64,000 nucleotides of DNA. Origin: Ophioceras dolichostomum. Its lineage: Eukaryota; Ascomycota; Sordariomycetes; Magnaporthales; Ophioceraceae. The stretch is from contig PYST01000070.1 in NCBI GenBank assembly GCA_003049485.1, positions 1 through 64,000 on the forward strand. The letters are read 5' to 3'. Positions 1-12,147 of this stretch are shown piece by piece; positions within the stretch are counted from its first letter, which is position 1, and the number at the start of each line of letters is the position of its first letter. Position numbers and translations under genes: made by a program. Under the pieces are notes generated by a model that was not told where the DNA came from, searched no databases, and saw nothing but the letters and a program-made list of their open reading frames with translations.

Positions 1-1285
1 CCAGTCTCCCACAGCCGTGAGCCTTCTTGTCGCCTCCTTTCGTGATGACGTACCCCCAGCCCACTGCGCCGTCGGGCGCCTTGGAGCCGCGGATGGATAC
101 TTCGTTCTAAGTAATCCCACATTCCATCCAAAACGACGGGCAGGATCAAGGCGGCGAAAAGGCTCTGGTCAAGTCCTTCGATTGGCGACTGGCCGGAACT
201 GCTGCCATGAACCTTGGGTATGCCATACCCATGCCGCCCTCTGGCGAGGCTGACGACAACGCGGCCTTCCGCCTCGACCACTCCCAACATCCCGCGACGG
301 GCCTAATACTACCTGTATCTTAAACGACCATTGACACAGGGAGCGGGAAGCTATTTCCACCATCGCAAACGGGTTTGGCGGATAGATGCTTGAATACCTT
401 GGGGCTATCTTAATCCTAAACATCCAGGGAAAGAAAGCTGCGCGGGATATCTTCGCATTATCGGTCAACCACGGCTTCCTCTTGGGGCTCGGGTTTGGCG
501 CTGGTGATATCTGCAGCCTCGTCGATTTGACGTCGTTAACGGAACCGCTACTTTGGCCCTCGCAAAGACTTCAAATGGATACTATTCGCCGGTTGCTGCA
601 TTATAGCGGATTTTCTGAGGTCAGGCAGGGAGGCTCACAACCTCCTTAGCACATGAAAATGCTCATAGGTAGGGAGGTATTGATCGAAATCACGCTGTGG
701 CGGCCACGTTGTGGAGCAAATATCTCGGGAAATTTCTCAGAAACCTACCTATCCTTGAGCCGAAGATCGCCAACGCTTGTCGATGAACAACGTAGCATCA
801 TTGCCCGGAGGCCACACAGGCCGAACGGTTGGAACAAAGCAAGAAAACATAGGGATGGGCTTGGGGAAAAAAGCCGGGTTCACAAATCTCCGGGTTGAAT
901 CGCCCCGTTGCACGTATTCCAGGCACTGTCCCCGGAGGCCCTGTTCGTCCGACGCTGATAATAACCCTCCCTGATGGTGACTTCCTCTTTGCACCACCAC
1001 CGCTCGCACCTTAAAAAGACGATCATAATAGGGTACGCTCGGGACCATATTGCAGAGAGAGGGCTCCGGCTGTTCCCTCGAAGCACTCCTCTGTTATTAC
1101 TTATGCTCCGGCGTACATTCCTAGTAATCAAAATTGTGCCGCTGAGAAGCTACCGGGGCAACGCGCGCCTCCTCTTGGCTCTAGGGACACTCAGTAGATC
1201 CGGCTCCCAGTCCCCCTTCTCTGCCCGTCCAGTGTCACCGCTCAGTGGGGGGTGGAGCGGTTGCGAAGTCGGGTGTGTGTTGTTT
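1..1285. other. Intergenic, no gene recognised
   Basis: I see no convincing gene here. The open frames in this stretch are short, overlap on both strands and show no domain, signal peptide or family motif. The last few hundred bases lie downstream of the GH105 stop codon and probably contain its 3' untranslated region. Confidence 0.5.
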
Positions 1286-2577
1286 TTACTTCCACGTCTC
1301 CCACTCGTACGAAGCAAGCATGAATGGACCACCACCACGGGGATCGTTCTGGACTATAGGGATCGAGATATAATACTGGTTTCGAGAAGCAAGAAACAGC
1401 AGTGTCAGCATAAGATGAACAGACGAGATACTATCAGTGCAGACGTGGAAAAAGGCGGGACGCGGCGATATGGCGGCCGGAAATTCAAAGATGGCGGCAT
1501 GCCAGTGAGTCTCACCTCGAAAGTCCCGTTGCTGTTCAGCGACCCAACCCTCACGGTCCCCTCCCAGTTGATGGTCCCGTCGTCGTTGTGCGTGACGAAC
1601 CGGTCGACGAGGTCGTTGTAAGCCTTGCTCGCCGTGGGGAAGAACTTCTTCTTGTCCAGCAGTCCGAGCTTCATGCCCTTGAGCATGCCGTATGTAAACA
1701 TGGCCGCCGCGCTAGACTCGAGGTAGTTCCCCTCCATGCCGGGATACGGCTCGCTCATGATGAGCCACCAGCCCCCGGTCTCGTCCTGGGCGTTGCGCAG
1801 GCCCGAAGCCAGCGTCGTGAAGTACTTGACCAGCCTCGCGTAGCCCGGGTGAGATTTCGGGAACAGCTGGATCACTTCCGAGAGAGCGATGAAGTACCAC
1901 CCGACGGCGCGGTTCCACACCAGCGGCGCCGCTCCCGTCAAGGGGTCGGCCCACACGGCGGCCTTGCTCTCGTCGTAGCCGTGCACGAGCAGGTTGGTGG
2001 TGTGGTTGCGGGTGTGCGACTCGATGTTGTCAAACTGGCGCACGATGTCGTCCCAGGCGGTCGTGTTTTTGGCCTGGAACAGGCTCGTCCACTTGGCGTA
2101 GAAGGTGTCGGCCATGAAGATGCCGTCAAGCCACATCTGGTTCGCGTAGATGGGCGCCCGGTGCCAGAACCCGCCCGTGGCCGTGCGCGGGTGCCGGTCG
2201 AGCTGCGAGCGGATGATGCCCGCCGCGGACTTGTACTTGGCCTCGCCCGTACGCTCGTACCACCAGAGGATGCAGTTGCCGATGCGGTAGTCGTCGAGCG
2301 AGTAGTAGTCGTACTCCCAGTCGAGGATCGTGCCGTTGGCGAGCACCACGACGTCGTCGATCTGGCCCCGGTACCACGACGCGAGCGTCTCGTTGCCCGT
2401 CAGCTTGTATGCGTGCTCGAAGCCCTTGTACAGCGTTGCTTCGTCGTAGTAGATGCCTTTTCGGACGCCGCGGCGGACGAAGGAGTCGGCCATCCATGTC
2501 AGGTACGACGGCGATTTGGCGGTTGCTGCCGCGCTGGCGAGGGCGCACAGCGAGAGGACTGGGAGGAGGAGTCTCAT
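1286..2577 (-). CDS. Secreted GH105-family unsaturated glucuronyl/rhamnogalacturonyl hydrolase
   Basis: Two exons on the minus strand, 2577-1516 and 1375-1286, give 383 aa. The 140-nt intron has donor GAG|GTGAGA and acceptor CCAG|TATTAT and joins in phase 0; exon 2 supplies the family C-terminus, ending at TAA. The start at 2577 was chosen because it begins a signal peptide (hydrophobic residues 3-18, AAATA cleavage region); the frame extends upstream only into non-protein-like sequence. The motif MWLDGIFMAD (residues 148-157) carries the expected catalytic Asp151. Several N-x-T/S sequons fit secretion. GH105 enzymes remove the unsaturated uronic acid left at the non-reducing end of oligosaccharides by polysaccharide lyases (rhamnogalacturonan, ulvan). 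Length fits the family. The exact substrate cannot be read from the sequence. Confidence 0.9.
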
Positions 2578-3803
2578 CTTGGTTACTGGCACTGTTCGGG
2601 CGACAGCACAGAGGTGAAGGAGTCTGGTGGAAGGAGGGAATGGGAAGAGACGATCTCCTTGGAACCAAACATGACGACCATTCACGCAAGACTAGGTCGT
2701 CATAGATAATTAATAGTATTGATCTCGCAAGTGAAGAAAGAAATGTTTAGAGCTCTCACTCTCGGCACGTTGTTGACGCGAGTTCTAACCCCACATGAGC
2801 TGAGTGAACGAAGAGATATAGCCGGTGGAAAAAATACTCCCGCCTTGGGATTGCAACGTCAGAAAGGTACCCCCCTCTATTCTTGGCATGCCACCCCCTT
2901 TCCATGTGCTACTCCTGTCAGTGATGTGACCATTGATCAATGGGTCCCCAGCATTGACGAATCCGGGCGGTCTTCCCCGCCCGGCCCGCTTTCTCGGAGA
3001 CGATGGAGAGGGAAGTCGAAGGACAATTCTGAGCTGGCATGATGGCATCGCCAGGTCCCAAGACGGACCCAAGTCACGACGGGGAGGCGGCTCTCCTTAG
3101 CGACGGTGACTTCGATATGCCACCAACGAGGACCCCGGAGACATCATGCAAGAGAGAAAATAGCTTCTTCTCGCTTATGCAGGAACGACTCGCCCCGTGC
3201 AGGAAGAAATCGCGTTCTTCACACTCCATCTCCAGCCATAGGAGCTCATGCGATATTGGAGATCTTGTTCTTCTGTTCCCCTCCCTCCCACCTCGGGAGA
3301 AGTTTACGCTCTGTATGACGCAGGTTAGCGTAGCCCTATCCCACCTAAAGAGAAATATCAGCCCCAGTAAATTGAAATCCCAGCAGCCTTCTACTAACCC
3401 CTACCCACCAAAGCTTTAAGATAATCTTGAGCGAGAGCGCGGATGATTGCATGGTGAAGGGAAAGTATGCCCTGTTCCCTGATCCTGCTCCGTGACACCG
3501 ACGCGAACGCCGCTTCCACCGAACATCCCGAATCATCACGCTCTCTTGTCTGCTCCGTCTTCTCCCCCCGACCAGCGAGCCCCTGAAGTCACAGAAACCA
3601 CCGCTGCCGAAACGTGAATCTTCATACCTCCTCCAATACTGAAGAGAATGTAGCAGGTAACAACAGAAAACCAGAACAGAACTCCCACACTGTCCGTCGC
3701 CCCGAAACCTCATGGGAAGGAAAATCATCAATACACGGGCCCGCAATCGCTATCAAATCCATACACAAGGTACTGGACGCACTACCCGGGCTTCCGCGCC
3801 TGC
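2578..3803. other. Intergenic, promoter side of the GH105 gene
   Basis: Holds the upstream region of the GH105 gene, including an AT-rich patch around 2702-2724 (TTAATTA-type), and the downstream flank of the next minus-strand gene. No open frame here has recognisable protein character. Confidence 0.4.
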
Positions 3804-4499
3804 TCAGTGTGGTGGGCCACTTGGGCCGCGGAGGAACATAACCCACATGAACACCGCCGCCGAGGCGAAGAAGCCCCCGAATATAAACAGGAGGCCCCAC
3901 TCGAACCAACTGTGCGTCGCCGGCGCTCCTGCAGTCTCTCCCGGGGTGTTGTTGTTGTTGTTGTTGCTGTTGCAAGGTCCGGCGGCGTGCAGGCCGCCGC
4001 ACTCGCCGGAGCACTGGTGACGGCACGGCAATGGCTGCAGAGCGATGGACTGACTCTGACCCTGACCCTGACCCTGACCGCCATGCCGTGGAGGTTGAGG
4101 CAAGAACGGCGCGAGAAGCATGGCGGCAGGGGCAAGTTCTCGCTGGTGTTGGTCTTTCGCGGCAGCTTCGTGAGCCAACGCGATGGCGGCGGCGAGGTGT
4201 TCTCGGATCAGGTCCGCGCGCTCGTCGTTTGCGTGCTGCTGCTGCTGAATCAGGGCGGCGCACTCGTCGTCATCATCGTCGGTAGCAGCAGAAGCAGCAG
4301 CGTCGTCGTCGTGATCGCTGTCGTTACCACCACTGCGTCCGCTGTAGGGCGGTGGAGGCAGAGATGACGATGTCGATGTCGATGCCAGCAATTTGCCGGT
4401 CGATGTCGGCAGTTCGATTGGCGAGAGGGGCGCCGAGTCTGGGGGTGGGGGTGAGGGAAGGGACTTCCCTGGCAGTCCAGGCGGGGTTGATGAAGGCAT
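3804..4499 (-). CDS. Q/N-rich single-pass membrane protein, function unknown
   Basis: A single-exon minus-strand frame of 231 aa from ATG 4499 to TGA 3804-3806. I preferred this ATG over the upstream one at 4751 because residues before it look like translated leader. The N-terminal half is Pro/Ser-rich with an Asp run (about residues 50-70) and QQQQ; a Gly-Gln repeat (GQGQGQGQ) and a six-Asn run follow. A hydrophobic segment near the C-terminus (WFEWGLLFIFGGFFASAAVF) is a good transmembrane helix, leaving a short tail. Between the low-complexity parts a Cys-containing stretch (CRHQCSGECGGLHAAGPC) resembles a small metal- or disulfide-binding knuckle. I do not recognise the family. The hydrophobic segment and Cys pattern favour a real gene over a shadow. 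Confidence 0.6.
   Translation of the reverse strand: MPSSTPPGLPGKSLPSPPPPDSAPLSPIELPTSTGKLLASTSTSSSLPPPPYSGRSGGNDSDHDDDAAASAATDDDDDECAALIQQQQHANDERADLIREHLAAAIALAHEAAAKDQHQRELAPAAMLLAPFLPQPPRHGGQGQGQGQSQSIALQPLPCRHQCSGECGGLHAAGPCNSNNNNNNTPGETAGAPATHSWFEWGLLFIFGGFFASAAVFMWVMFLRGPSGPPH
3948..3973. repeat. Trinucleotide (GTT)n tract inside a coding region
   Basis: A run of GTT/GCT triplets encoding consecutive Asn on the minus strand of the Q/N-rich membrane protein. It is a plausible length-variable microsatellite within a gene. Confidence 0.8.
4052..4080. repeat. Hexamer tandem repeat (TGACCC)n
   Basis: Four near-perfect copies of TGACCC/TGACTC, which read as a Gly-Gln repeat on the minus strand. 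It resembles but does not equal the fungal telomere hexamer and lies inside a gene, so it is a coding microsatellite. Confidence 0.75.
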
Positions 4500-5926
4500 T
4501 TCGGAATTCGGTGAGGCGCTGATGATGAATGCTGCTGTCGGCGGCTTAGTACTTCTTCTGTTCGTGCTCCTATCGCTCGTCGCTAGATTGCTGCGATGAT
4601 GATGGTCGATGAACGAGGTGAGGTTGTGTCGTCCGTGTGTCGTGAAATATTGAGTTCCTCTTGTAATCGGAGACGAACGAGTGAGGTGTCTCGGTCGGTG
4701 TTTTTGTTGATTGTTGGGTATAGTAGATAGGGTAGGTAGACAGCACTGCACGTACGTGAGTCCTTCTCCCTCGCTACTAGGTACCTACCCAATAATTCAC
4801 CAGTGATAGCAGTATGCCCAGATATGAGATTGAAGAGAAGCAAACAATATCGTCGCCAGCGTTGTTGGAATCCGGATAGAAACAATTCATGAACAAAATC
4901 ATCAACGAAGGGAGAGTTAAAGAGCTGGTGGCAGGAGGCCTTCTTCTACTTCTGCTCGCCTCATTGCCCGTGCCCCCGAATCCTGTGAATCCTCTGCCTG
5001 GTGCGTGTGACGACCAGATAGAGCGACCGAACGAGACCGAGCACGTGCGATGTCTGCTTTTGCTGAAGGTCCTATTGCTTGCATGGCTGTTTGTGAGTGG
5101 CTCTTGGCAACAAGGAGTGGCGAAGCAGCCCAGTCCCGACCGACCTGCCGCAGCCATACTGCGCAGCACAATGCGGCGGCAGCTTCCCGTGCGTACACAC
5201 AAGTGTTCATGTTTCATCACATAAAATGTATGCGGAAGCTTTTGCCGAGGATGATAGTAGTATCATATCGTGCCGTCCTGGTCACTCCCAAACAGTGCTT
5301 TTTCAGGGGCCGGCTGGTGGAAGCTAACTCTACGCCAGAGTCTTACACGACACCACAAGAGAAGAACCGGCAGTCTGCGTTTCTTGCCTGTGAGAAACAA
5401 CAACGGCAAGGAACAGTAGAGGAATCCCCTGTGAGACAGTGCCGTTAGCCGGGCCGCCTTTGGGTGTAGATGTCCCCTCCTACCGGCCGGATCCGACTTT
5501 TGGGAGAGGACGGGAAGCAAGGCCGGTGAGAAGATGAGATGTATATGCTGCAGGTAAGCGCCCCCTTGCCCCGTAAAGCCCATCTCGCGGGATCTATGAC
5601 CAGTGTATCATATCCTCAGCAGATCAGTCCCGGCGGACGTTGTCCAAACGCCAAAATAGACGCCGTTACTACTGATGACTTCAACATCGCGACCAGAGCC
5701 TCCCACATTTGGGGATGATTAGGCAAGAAGATGGGATATACATATACCGCTATGAAACTACGGATTATATCAGTCTTTTCCAACTAGTGGCAATCCAAGC
5801 AACCTATCGAGTTTGGTATACCGCCGAGGCCCCGAGACCAACAGCAAAACCAGATCCAGGCCCGTGACCGGCACTGTTCACGCAACACGCATGAGGCAAA
5901 GACGCATTAGGACATAATTGTCTCTC
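4500..5926. other. Intergenic, no gene recognised
   Basis: Contains the leader of the Q/N-rich membrane protein gene (GGTAGGTA-type motifs around 4730-4790) and the downstream flank of the MFS transporter. The open frames have no domains or signal sequences and contradict each other on the two strands. Confidence 0.45.
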
Positions 5927-7882
5927 TCAGTGAGTAGCGATCTCGCGGATGCTCTTCCGATGCACCTTCGCAAGCCACGTCCTCGCCATGAAGGCGCGGA
6001 TCGGCTTGCCCCACGCCATGAAGATCAGCAGGGCCAGGTTGTTCGCCAGCAGCAGGGCCATGAACACGCCCACAATCATGACGATGTACCCGTGCGTGAT
6101 GATCCACTCGAGCAGGTTGATGCCCATGCCGAACGAGATGGCCTGCTTGCCGAGGTTCATGGCGATCAGCATCTCGCTGATGTTGGCGGTGTAGCTGTCG
6201 ATCGCGTAGGCGAGCGTGAAGGTGAAGTAGAAGTAGCTGGCGAACTGCGTCAGGCCGATGGCGAAGAAGTACGAGATCCAGTGCAGGTCGTACTGGGCGG
6301 CCAGGCCGAAGAGCACGAGGCCTGCGGGCGCGATGACCATTGCGGGGAGCATCACGCCCAGGCGCATCTCGGCCTCGCGGATGTTGTTGTTCTTCTTGGT
6401 CAGGTGCGCGGCCAGCCGGTCGGAGCTCGAGGTGAATATCAGGGCGAGGCTGTACGCGACGAGCGTCGCGACGGTGTGGAGGCCCGAGTTGGTCTCGGGC
6501 CAGTTGTAAGGCGGCTGGACGATCTTCATGGGGAAGATGAAGTTGAAGGTGAGGGCGCCGAGGCCGATGTAGATGCCTGTGGTGATGATTTCGGGACGAC
6601 GACGGGTGGGTTAGAAGGATGCCCAATGAAGGGAAGGGCACAATGAGTTTGGAGGCCAATGGGCTTACCGTAAGTGGTGACGACCCAGAAGACGTGAGGA
6701 ACGAGGAAGTACGTGAACGACCTCGCCATCATGAGGAAGAAGTCCGAGTCGTGCTCCCAGACGCCCCAGAACTTGAGCGTCTGGATAAAAGGCTTGCGGG
6801 TCGGTATCGCGTCCACGGAGACAGCAGCCGCCTCGATGACGGCATCCGTGTCGGGCTTGTCCTTGTCCACCCCTCCCGAAACGGACGGGGTCGAGGAGGT
6901 GTCACTCGGCGACTTGCGGTGGTAGCAGGTCTCCTCGACGACGAAGAAGGCCAGCACCATCAGGGCCATGCCGAACGCGAACTCGACGTAAAAGAACAGG
7001 CGCCACGTGTAGCCGCCGGAGAGCATGTAGCCGGCGTAGAGGGGGCCCGTGGCGCCGAAGCAGAGGCACACGGTGTAGTAGCCCAGGCGCTTGCCCCGCT
7101 CGTGCAGGAAGAAGATGTCGTTGACGAGCTGGACGGGGAGAGCCTCGCAGACGCCGGAGCCGAAGGCGTGGATGATGCGGAGGGCCATCAGTGAGCCGAA
7201 GGTCGTTGCTTGGGAGCAGCCGATCAGGCCGGCGTTGTACTGATTTCTCTGGGTTAGTAACTCGACACGTGTTTAGACGGTTGGACGGTTGAACGGGCGG
7301 CTGAGGATCGATCATACGAGGATAAGGGAGGCCAGCATGACGGGTCGGCGGCCGAACTTGTGGTAGAGTGGCACAAGGATGAGAGATCCGAATCCGAAGG
7401 CAAGATTAGCGTAGTTGATGAGCCCCGAGGCTTCGTTTGGCGAGATGCCAAATTCGCCGGAGTAGATGCCGATGTATACCGACGGTCCGAGGAGTGCGGT
7501 ATTACCCAGGAAGGAGTACAGCGAGCAGACCACAAGGATCATGGTCTTCTTGACATTGGACCACTGGAGGGGATCGTTGGGGTCGAGGGCCGGGACGGGG
7601 AACAGCGCCTGGCCGTAGCCGGTGTCATCGCCCTCTGTCAAAGAAGGAGGGGCTTGTTAGTACCTGTCTCCGTAGTGCCTGGGAGCCTGGGAGGGAGACA
7701 TCGTCAACCTACCTTTCGCCGTCAGGTCCACCGTCCCTGGGATGTCTCCCTCGTGGGCATGGCTGTGATGTCGACGAGTTAGCTAAGGCTTGGCTGTCGA
7801 GGTAAGCTGGGCACGTGCGTGTATATCGGAGAGGTAAACCCTACCTGCGCACCAGATGGCCATCTCTGCCTTCGGGCGCCAT
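5927..7882 (-). CDS. Major facilitator superfamily (MFS) transporter, DHA1/HOL1-like
   Basis: Five exons: 7882-7845, 7762-7713, 7634-7318, 7239-6669 and 6576-5927, giving 541 aa. Introns are 82, 78, 78 and 92 nt with GT-AG ends, and every junction keeps frame. The first includes a GCTAAC branch sequence. The N-terminus has an acidic leader (GDIPGTVDLTAKEGD) followed by LDPNDPLQWS, typical of fungal MFS proteins. Many hydrophobic helices follow, with motif A variant YHKFGRRPVML near residues 120-130. A long cytosolic loop with charged and Ser-rich sequence separates the two helix bundles (start of exon 4 to MKIVQPPYNWPE in exon 5). It probably acts in the plasma membrane as a proton-coupled drug, polyamine or small-solute transporter; the substrate cannot be deduced. 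The start is set by the short exon beginning MAPEGRDGHL. Confidence 0.88.
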
Positions 7883-8302
7883 CGTCAAGAGTGCACAATA
7901 TACTGAGAATGACACAAGAGTCCGAGACAAGCAAGCAATGGGGGAATATTCAGAGAGGACGCCACACCAGCAAGAAAACTTTACACAACCTCACGTACAG
8001 CTTACAGACGAACGAACTAAAGAACCCCTGAATTCAGTCCAACATGGCGGGAATGGGCAGATCTTATACGCATCCGATGTCTGCTCTTTCTTTTCTTTCC
8101 CCATCTCATGGGCAAGGGATGGGCATGGGCATGCGCGACCATCCATCCGTCTGTTCTCTGCATGCCAGGAGAGAGCTTCCCAGACTTTTCCTTCTTTGCA
8201 TCGGCCAATCCTACCTCGTTCTGGAAGAGGAACGGCAGTTTAGATCAGTTAGATTGGGGATGCGTGCGGGGGTGTTGCAAGGCCGGTTTGATGTGCCGTC
8301 TA

Positions 8303-8338
8303 CCCACACCACCTCCACCACCACCACCAACCACCACA
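8303..8338. repeat. CCA microsatellite
   Basis: Imperfect run of CCA/CCAC units in non-coding sequence. Confidence 0.8.
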
Positions 8339-9960
8339 AGACGACGCTAACCCTCGCTGTTCCCCAGAGAATCTCAATAACGATGCGTGGCAGACAAGGG
8401 GACTGACAGGGTGGCAGGGATTTGATGTGTTATGGGCACGCAAAATTCGGGTATATCGCTGATATTGAGCCGCCGCTAAGGAGCTGCCGCTGCCGGTGGT
8501 GCTGCTCGCTGCTTGCTGACTGCATGCGAATCGAACGGAGGGCCGCATCCCGCACGAACACCGTTTGATGGCCGGTCGTTGGCACGGGCGAACGGCCAGT
8601 CTATGGAAAGCCAATCCAAAGCACACAGCACAAGCACAGTACGTCGACGACCCGCGTTCCGCACTGCTGTGCCGCCATCATCAACTTTAACCTGTAAGCA
8701 AGCAAGCATCAGGATATCATCATCTTCGTCTGGCTGCTTTTTCGCCTCGCAGGTGTCCCTTCGCTTCTTCGCTACAAGCATCCATTATCATAATCAGCAA
8801 ATAATACAGCCGGAAAAACACATGGAAGAGACGAGGTGGCAAACATACCTACGGAAGATGAGAGCGAACAACCAGAAGAGTTGATAAGAATCCGAGGAAG
8901 AGAGAAAAAAAGAGACAGGTCGGATTCGAAAATTACCAAAATACGGATCGGTCTGTGGTCGACAGATAGCTGTTTCTTGTGCCACACATATACTTCTGAT
9001 CGTTGAAACCTCGCTGAACGGGGAAGATCAAATTGAACTGCAAACATCATTTGTCGGTCGTGTCGTGCGTCGCCGGGCCAGCGTCGACGAATACGCGGCG
9101 GTTCCAGAACATCCAAAGAAGCGGTACCCGTACGGAAGGGATGGATCATGGGAGGCACAGGAACTGTCCCAAACGGTCACACAAAAAACTGACCACCCCC
9201 TGAACCCAAAGCTTGAGTTTGTTTTGTTTGGAATGAAAAGCACGGGCGAGCATGGGTGAACATGGGCGAGTTGAGCTGCTCGAACGAGTGTCGTTCGGCC
9301 GGCCACACCAGAACCGTGGCTTCAACCCTTAACCGCCCAATGAGAGAAAACCAACACACCTACAACAACATCGATGCATATATCGATTTCTGCCAGAAGC
9401 AAGGGTGGTGACACTTTGTCGCCGTCATGATACGAACCAAGAGCAAGGAAAACGATGGGAGGCGAGAATAGCAGACTGATATGAAGGATGTTTTCCGTAT
9501 TTGCGTCGAATGCGTACTACGCGCATCCCCTCTGCTACCCGTGTTTTTTCTGGTAAGAAGGGGGGTCCTTGCCTGCGTCCAGTGCGGCCCAGCAAACGCC
9601 AGATTCCGTCTACCAAGGGACCTACCTCCCTGCTGGACCTTCAAGTGCCTGGTATCTACTACCAAATACTCAACAAAATTAGTTCCTGTGGCGGAAAGCA
9701 CCGTGACATGGCCAGCCAACAAGCTGCAGGAGAGTGTGCGTTAGGACCGAATAGCTTTCTTGTCGCCTCCTGCACAAGTGTGTCTCGTGGCAAGCCACAA
9801 GAACCTGCATTCCCCACCCCGCACCTTGGATGAATGAGAACGAATGGATCCTTCCGGAGAGGCGAGCAACGGCTGGACCGACTTCTTCGGACCTATGGTC
9901 GCGGCGACGGATGCTTGCCTGAAGGACGTGTCAAGCAATGCCGGCCGCAGCAGGGCACGT

Positions 9961-10001
9961 GGGCAGGCAGACACGGGCAGGCAGACGAGCAGGCAGGCAG
10001 G
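9961..10001. repeat. GGCAGGCAGA-type short tandem repeat
   Basis: Repeated GGCAGGCAG units interrupted by ACACG and ACGA, in non-coding sequence. Confidence 0.75.
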
Positions 10002-12147
10002 ACCTTCCAGCTTGCCGGGCGGCCAAACAAGACCTTTTACACACAGTCCTAGAAGATTCAATGTCGGCTCTCCACCCCCCACCCCCCCGTCGTCGTAGGT
10101 CGCAACCCCGATTTCCAGTTTGCACGATGGATCTCTCAGAGTCAACCCAGGATCAATGTGTGCAGTAGTAGTGGTAGGTGGGCGATCAGGGCTGATCCTT
10201 CCCGCTGGTCCTCTGCTGGTTGGGTTCCAGTCAGTCCCCCCTTTCCCCTCACAGCTCAACAGTTTGTAGATGCCCAGCAGCCCCGCCAGCAGACAGGCAA
10301 GATCAAACGCCCGCGCAAGCCCGTAACCCGCTCCCTCTCCCGCTGCGGGGTGGAAGGAAAAGCTGGAGGAGGCTTGCGGGTGTCGGCAGCGCCACAAGCC
10401 AAGTTTAGCACTATCCCGGCCCCGGCCTGTCATGGATGGCGGGTGGCGGCACTGGCGGGGATCGAATCGGATTGATGACGTGACCCATGATGACCAACAG
10501 CAACTGGCGGGCGATCGATCTGGGCTTTTCACTCTGGAGTCACGTCCATACGGAATATCAAATGTGAGACCAGTGCTTCTATTACCTACTCACTGCGCCG
10601 TAGACGCCAGCTGCCGTGATGAGGGAAGGAAGGCTGTCTGGGGTGTGACGAAGCAGACAAGGGCGGGAGTGAATTGATGATACTGGGATGCACGAGAACT
10701 TGAGAAATTGATGGAAAAAGTGAGTGGAAGTCCGCGAGCTAGCACAAAGAGCGACTGAGTGCCAGCCATTCTCGACTTCACGCCGAGTGGTAGGGGAAAT
10801 CAATTTGAAGGGTCGAGGCAATATTGGCAGGAGAACTATTGATGACGGCGCTTAGAAATTCAAGCAGGGACTATACCGTAATGATTTGTTCAGTGTTGCG
10901 TCGACCGCGACGACGGGAGAGACTATTGGCGGGTCAAAAAAAATAGGGGCTCAGGAAGACTCGGCGGCGAGTACGGAGTACCAGTGGTGATTTGGGATTG
11001 GGACGAAGAAGTGCCTCCCGATTGTGCTCACCTCTTTTTGGGACTAGGCTACTGCCACTGGACGCAGGAACATGTTGGGATGGCATGCATCAAGACAGAA
11101 CAAAGGACAAAGAGGAAAGGAGACGAATGTACTTCCGTAGGTGCTCCGTTGGACAAAGCCCACCGCCTCCGAGGAAATTGAAGGCATCAACAAATCCAAC
11201 CACAACAGCAAACTCGCCCGACCTGCTTCGGCCAAATCCCATTCGCGAAAAAAGATGCCGCTCTTTGCCCCTATCTCAAAATCGGCGCTAGGTATTTGCA
11301 GAGCGCAAAGTAATGCTTGACTTGAACTTTACTTTGCCGGGTGCCTGTTTGCTTGGTTGCACGTGACTGGCGGGACCGTCTTTGATTGCGCTAATGCGAC
11401 TCAGTGAACCCCGTTCTGCAACCATCTGCTACTGAATGCCTGCTTTGGCCCTGCATTTCGGTCACAGGTTCGGCCAGGCTCTGTGGCTTTGCATTTTCTC
11501 TAAATTTCGAAGCGAGAGTGAACAAGAGAGAAAGTTATGGCCACGCTGCTGCGGTGACATTCTTCCTTCCTGCCTGGCAGAGTGTCGAGTCGAGTCGAGT
11601 TAGCGTGTTCACGGTCCAGTCCAACTTGGTCCAACTCGGTCAGCCAATCGAGGAGCGCAGCGGCCGCGCAACAAGCTCCAGCCGACGCCGCATCCATCAT
11701 CCAGCCCAGAAACCAACCAAACCGACCGTCGCCAGTCGTTTTGCGCGCAAGCCCCGGCCAAGGCACCACACTGGAAGACGCCGCCCAAAGGCACGGCTCA
11801 GTTCGCGGCCCAGACCCGGAGAAACCCCCTGATGGGATCCAGTGGACGAGCCCCGAATGCCTGACGAGCTCGATCATCGTCACTCCTGTTTCCTGCTCCG
11901 CGTTCCGGAGACCGATCGCCCCGTCGCTGTTCCCATTCCACGAGCTCGCGAGACCAACGATTTCCATCCCCTTCCGAAGTCTCCGCTTTCTCCAAACGCC
12001 ACACTCGAGCGTTTCCGCCCATGACAGTTCCACGACAGAGCACGCACCCAGCCATCGCGCTTGCTCGCTTGCTGACCTGACTTTGGCACCCAGAATCAGG
12101 GGGAAGCGTAGGCTTAGGCCTGGCACGCTGTCCCCGTTGCTGTCCAG

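Larger units (their letters stand above)
7883..12147. other. Long gene-poor stretch and probable leader of the Zds gene
   Basis: I find no supported gene in these 4.3 kb. Frames of 80-260 aa occur on both strands (for example 9741-10532 minus) but are rich in Pro, Ser, Arg and Cys, have no domain, and overlap others equally open. Simple repeats lie at 8303-8338 and 9961-10001. The last 700 bases or so, pyrimidine-rich with several ATG-poor segments, are probably promoter and 5' untranslated region of the downstream Zds-family gene. Confidence 0.5.

Noticed and set aside
1588..2709. Plus-strand 373-aa open frame over the GH105 gene
   Set aside because: It is the antisense shadow of the GH105 exon; it is Arg/Val-rich without domains, while the minus strand has signal peptide, catalytic motif and splicing.
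4052..4080. Hexamer array resembling a telomeric repeat
   Set aside because: The unit TGACCC differs from fungal TTAGGG and the array is in frame within a gene, so it is a coding microsatellite.
5907..6659. Minus-strand 250-aa His/Arg/Pro-rich frame over MFS exon 5
   Set aside because: Frame-shifted shadow of the transporter exon.
10432..10475. GGGATCGAATC resembling a tRNA T-arm
   Set aside because: No matching acceptor stem, anticodon arm or A box could be placed around it.
9741..10532. Minus-strand 263-aa frame
   Set aside because: No domain, low-complexity GC-rich composition, overlaps a tandem repeat, and several competing frames are open on both strands.
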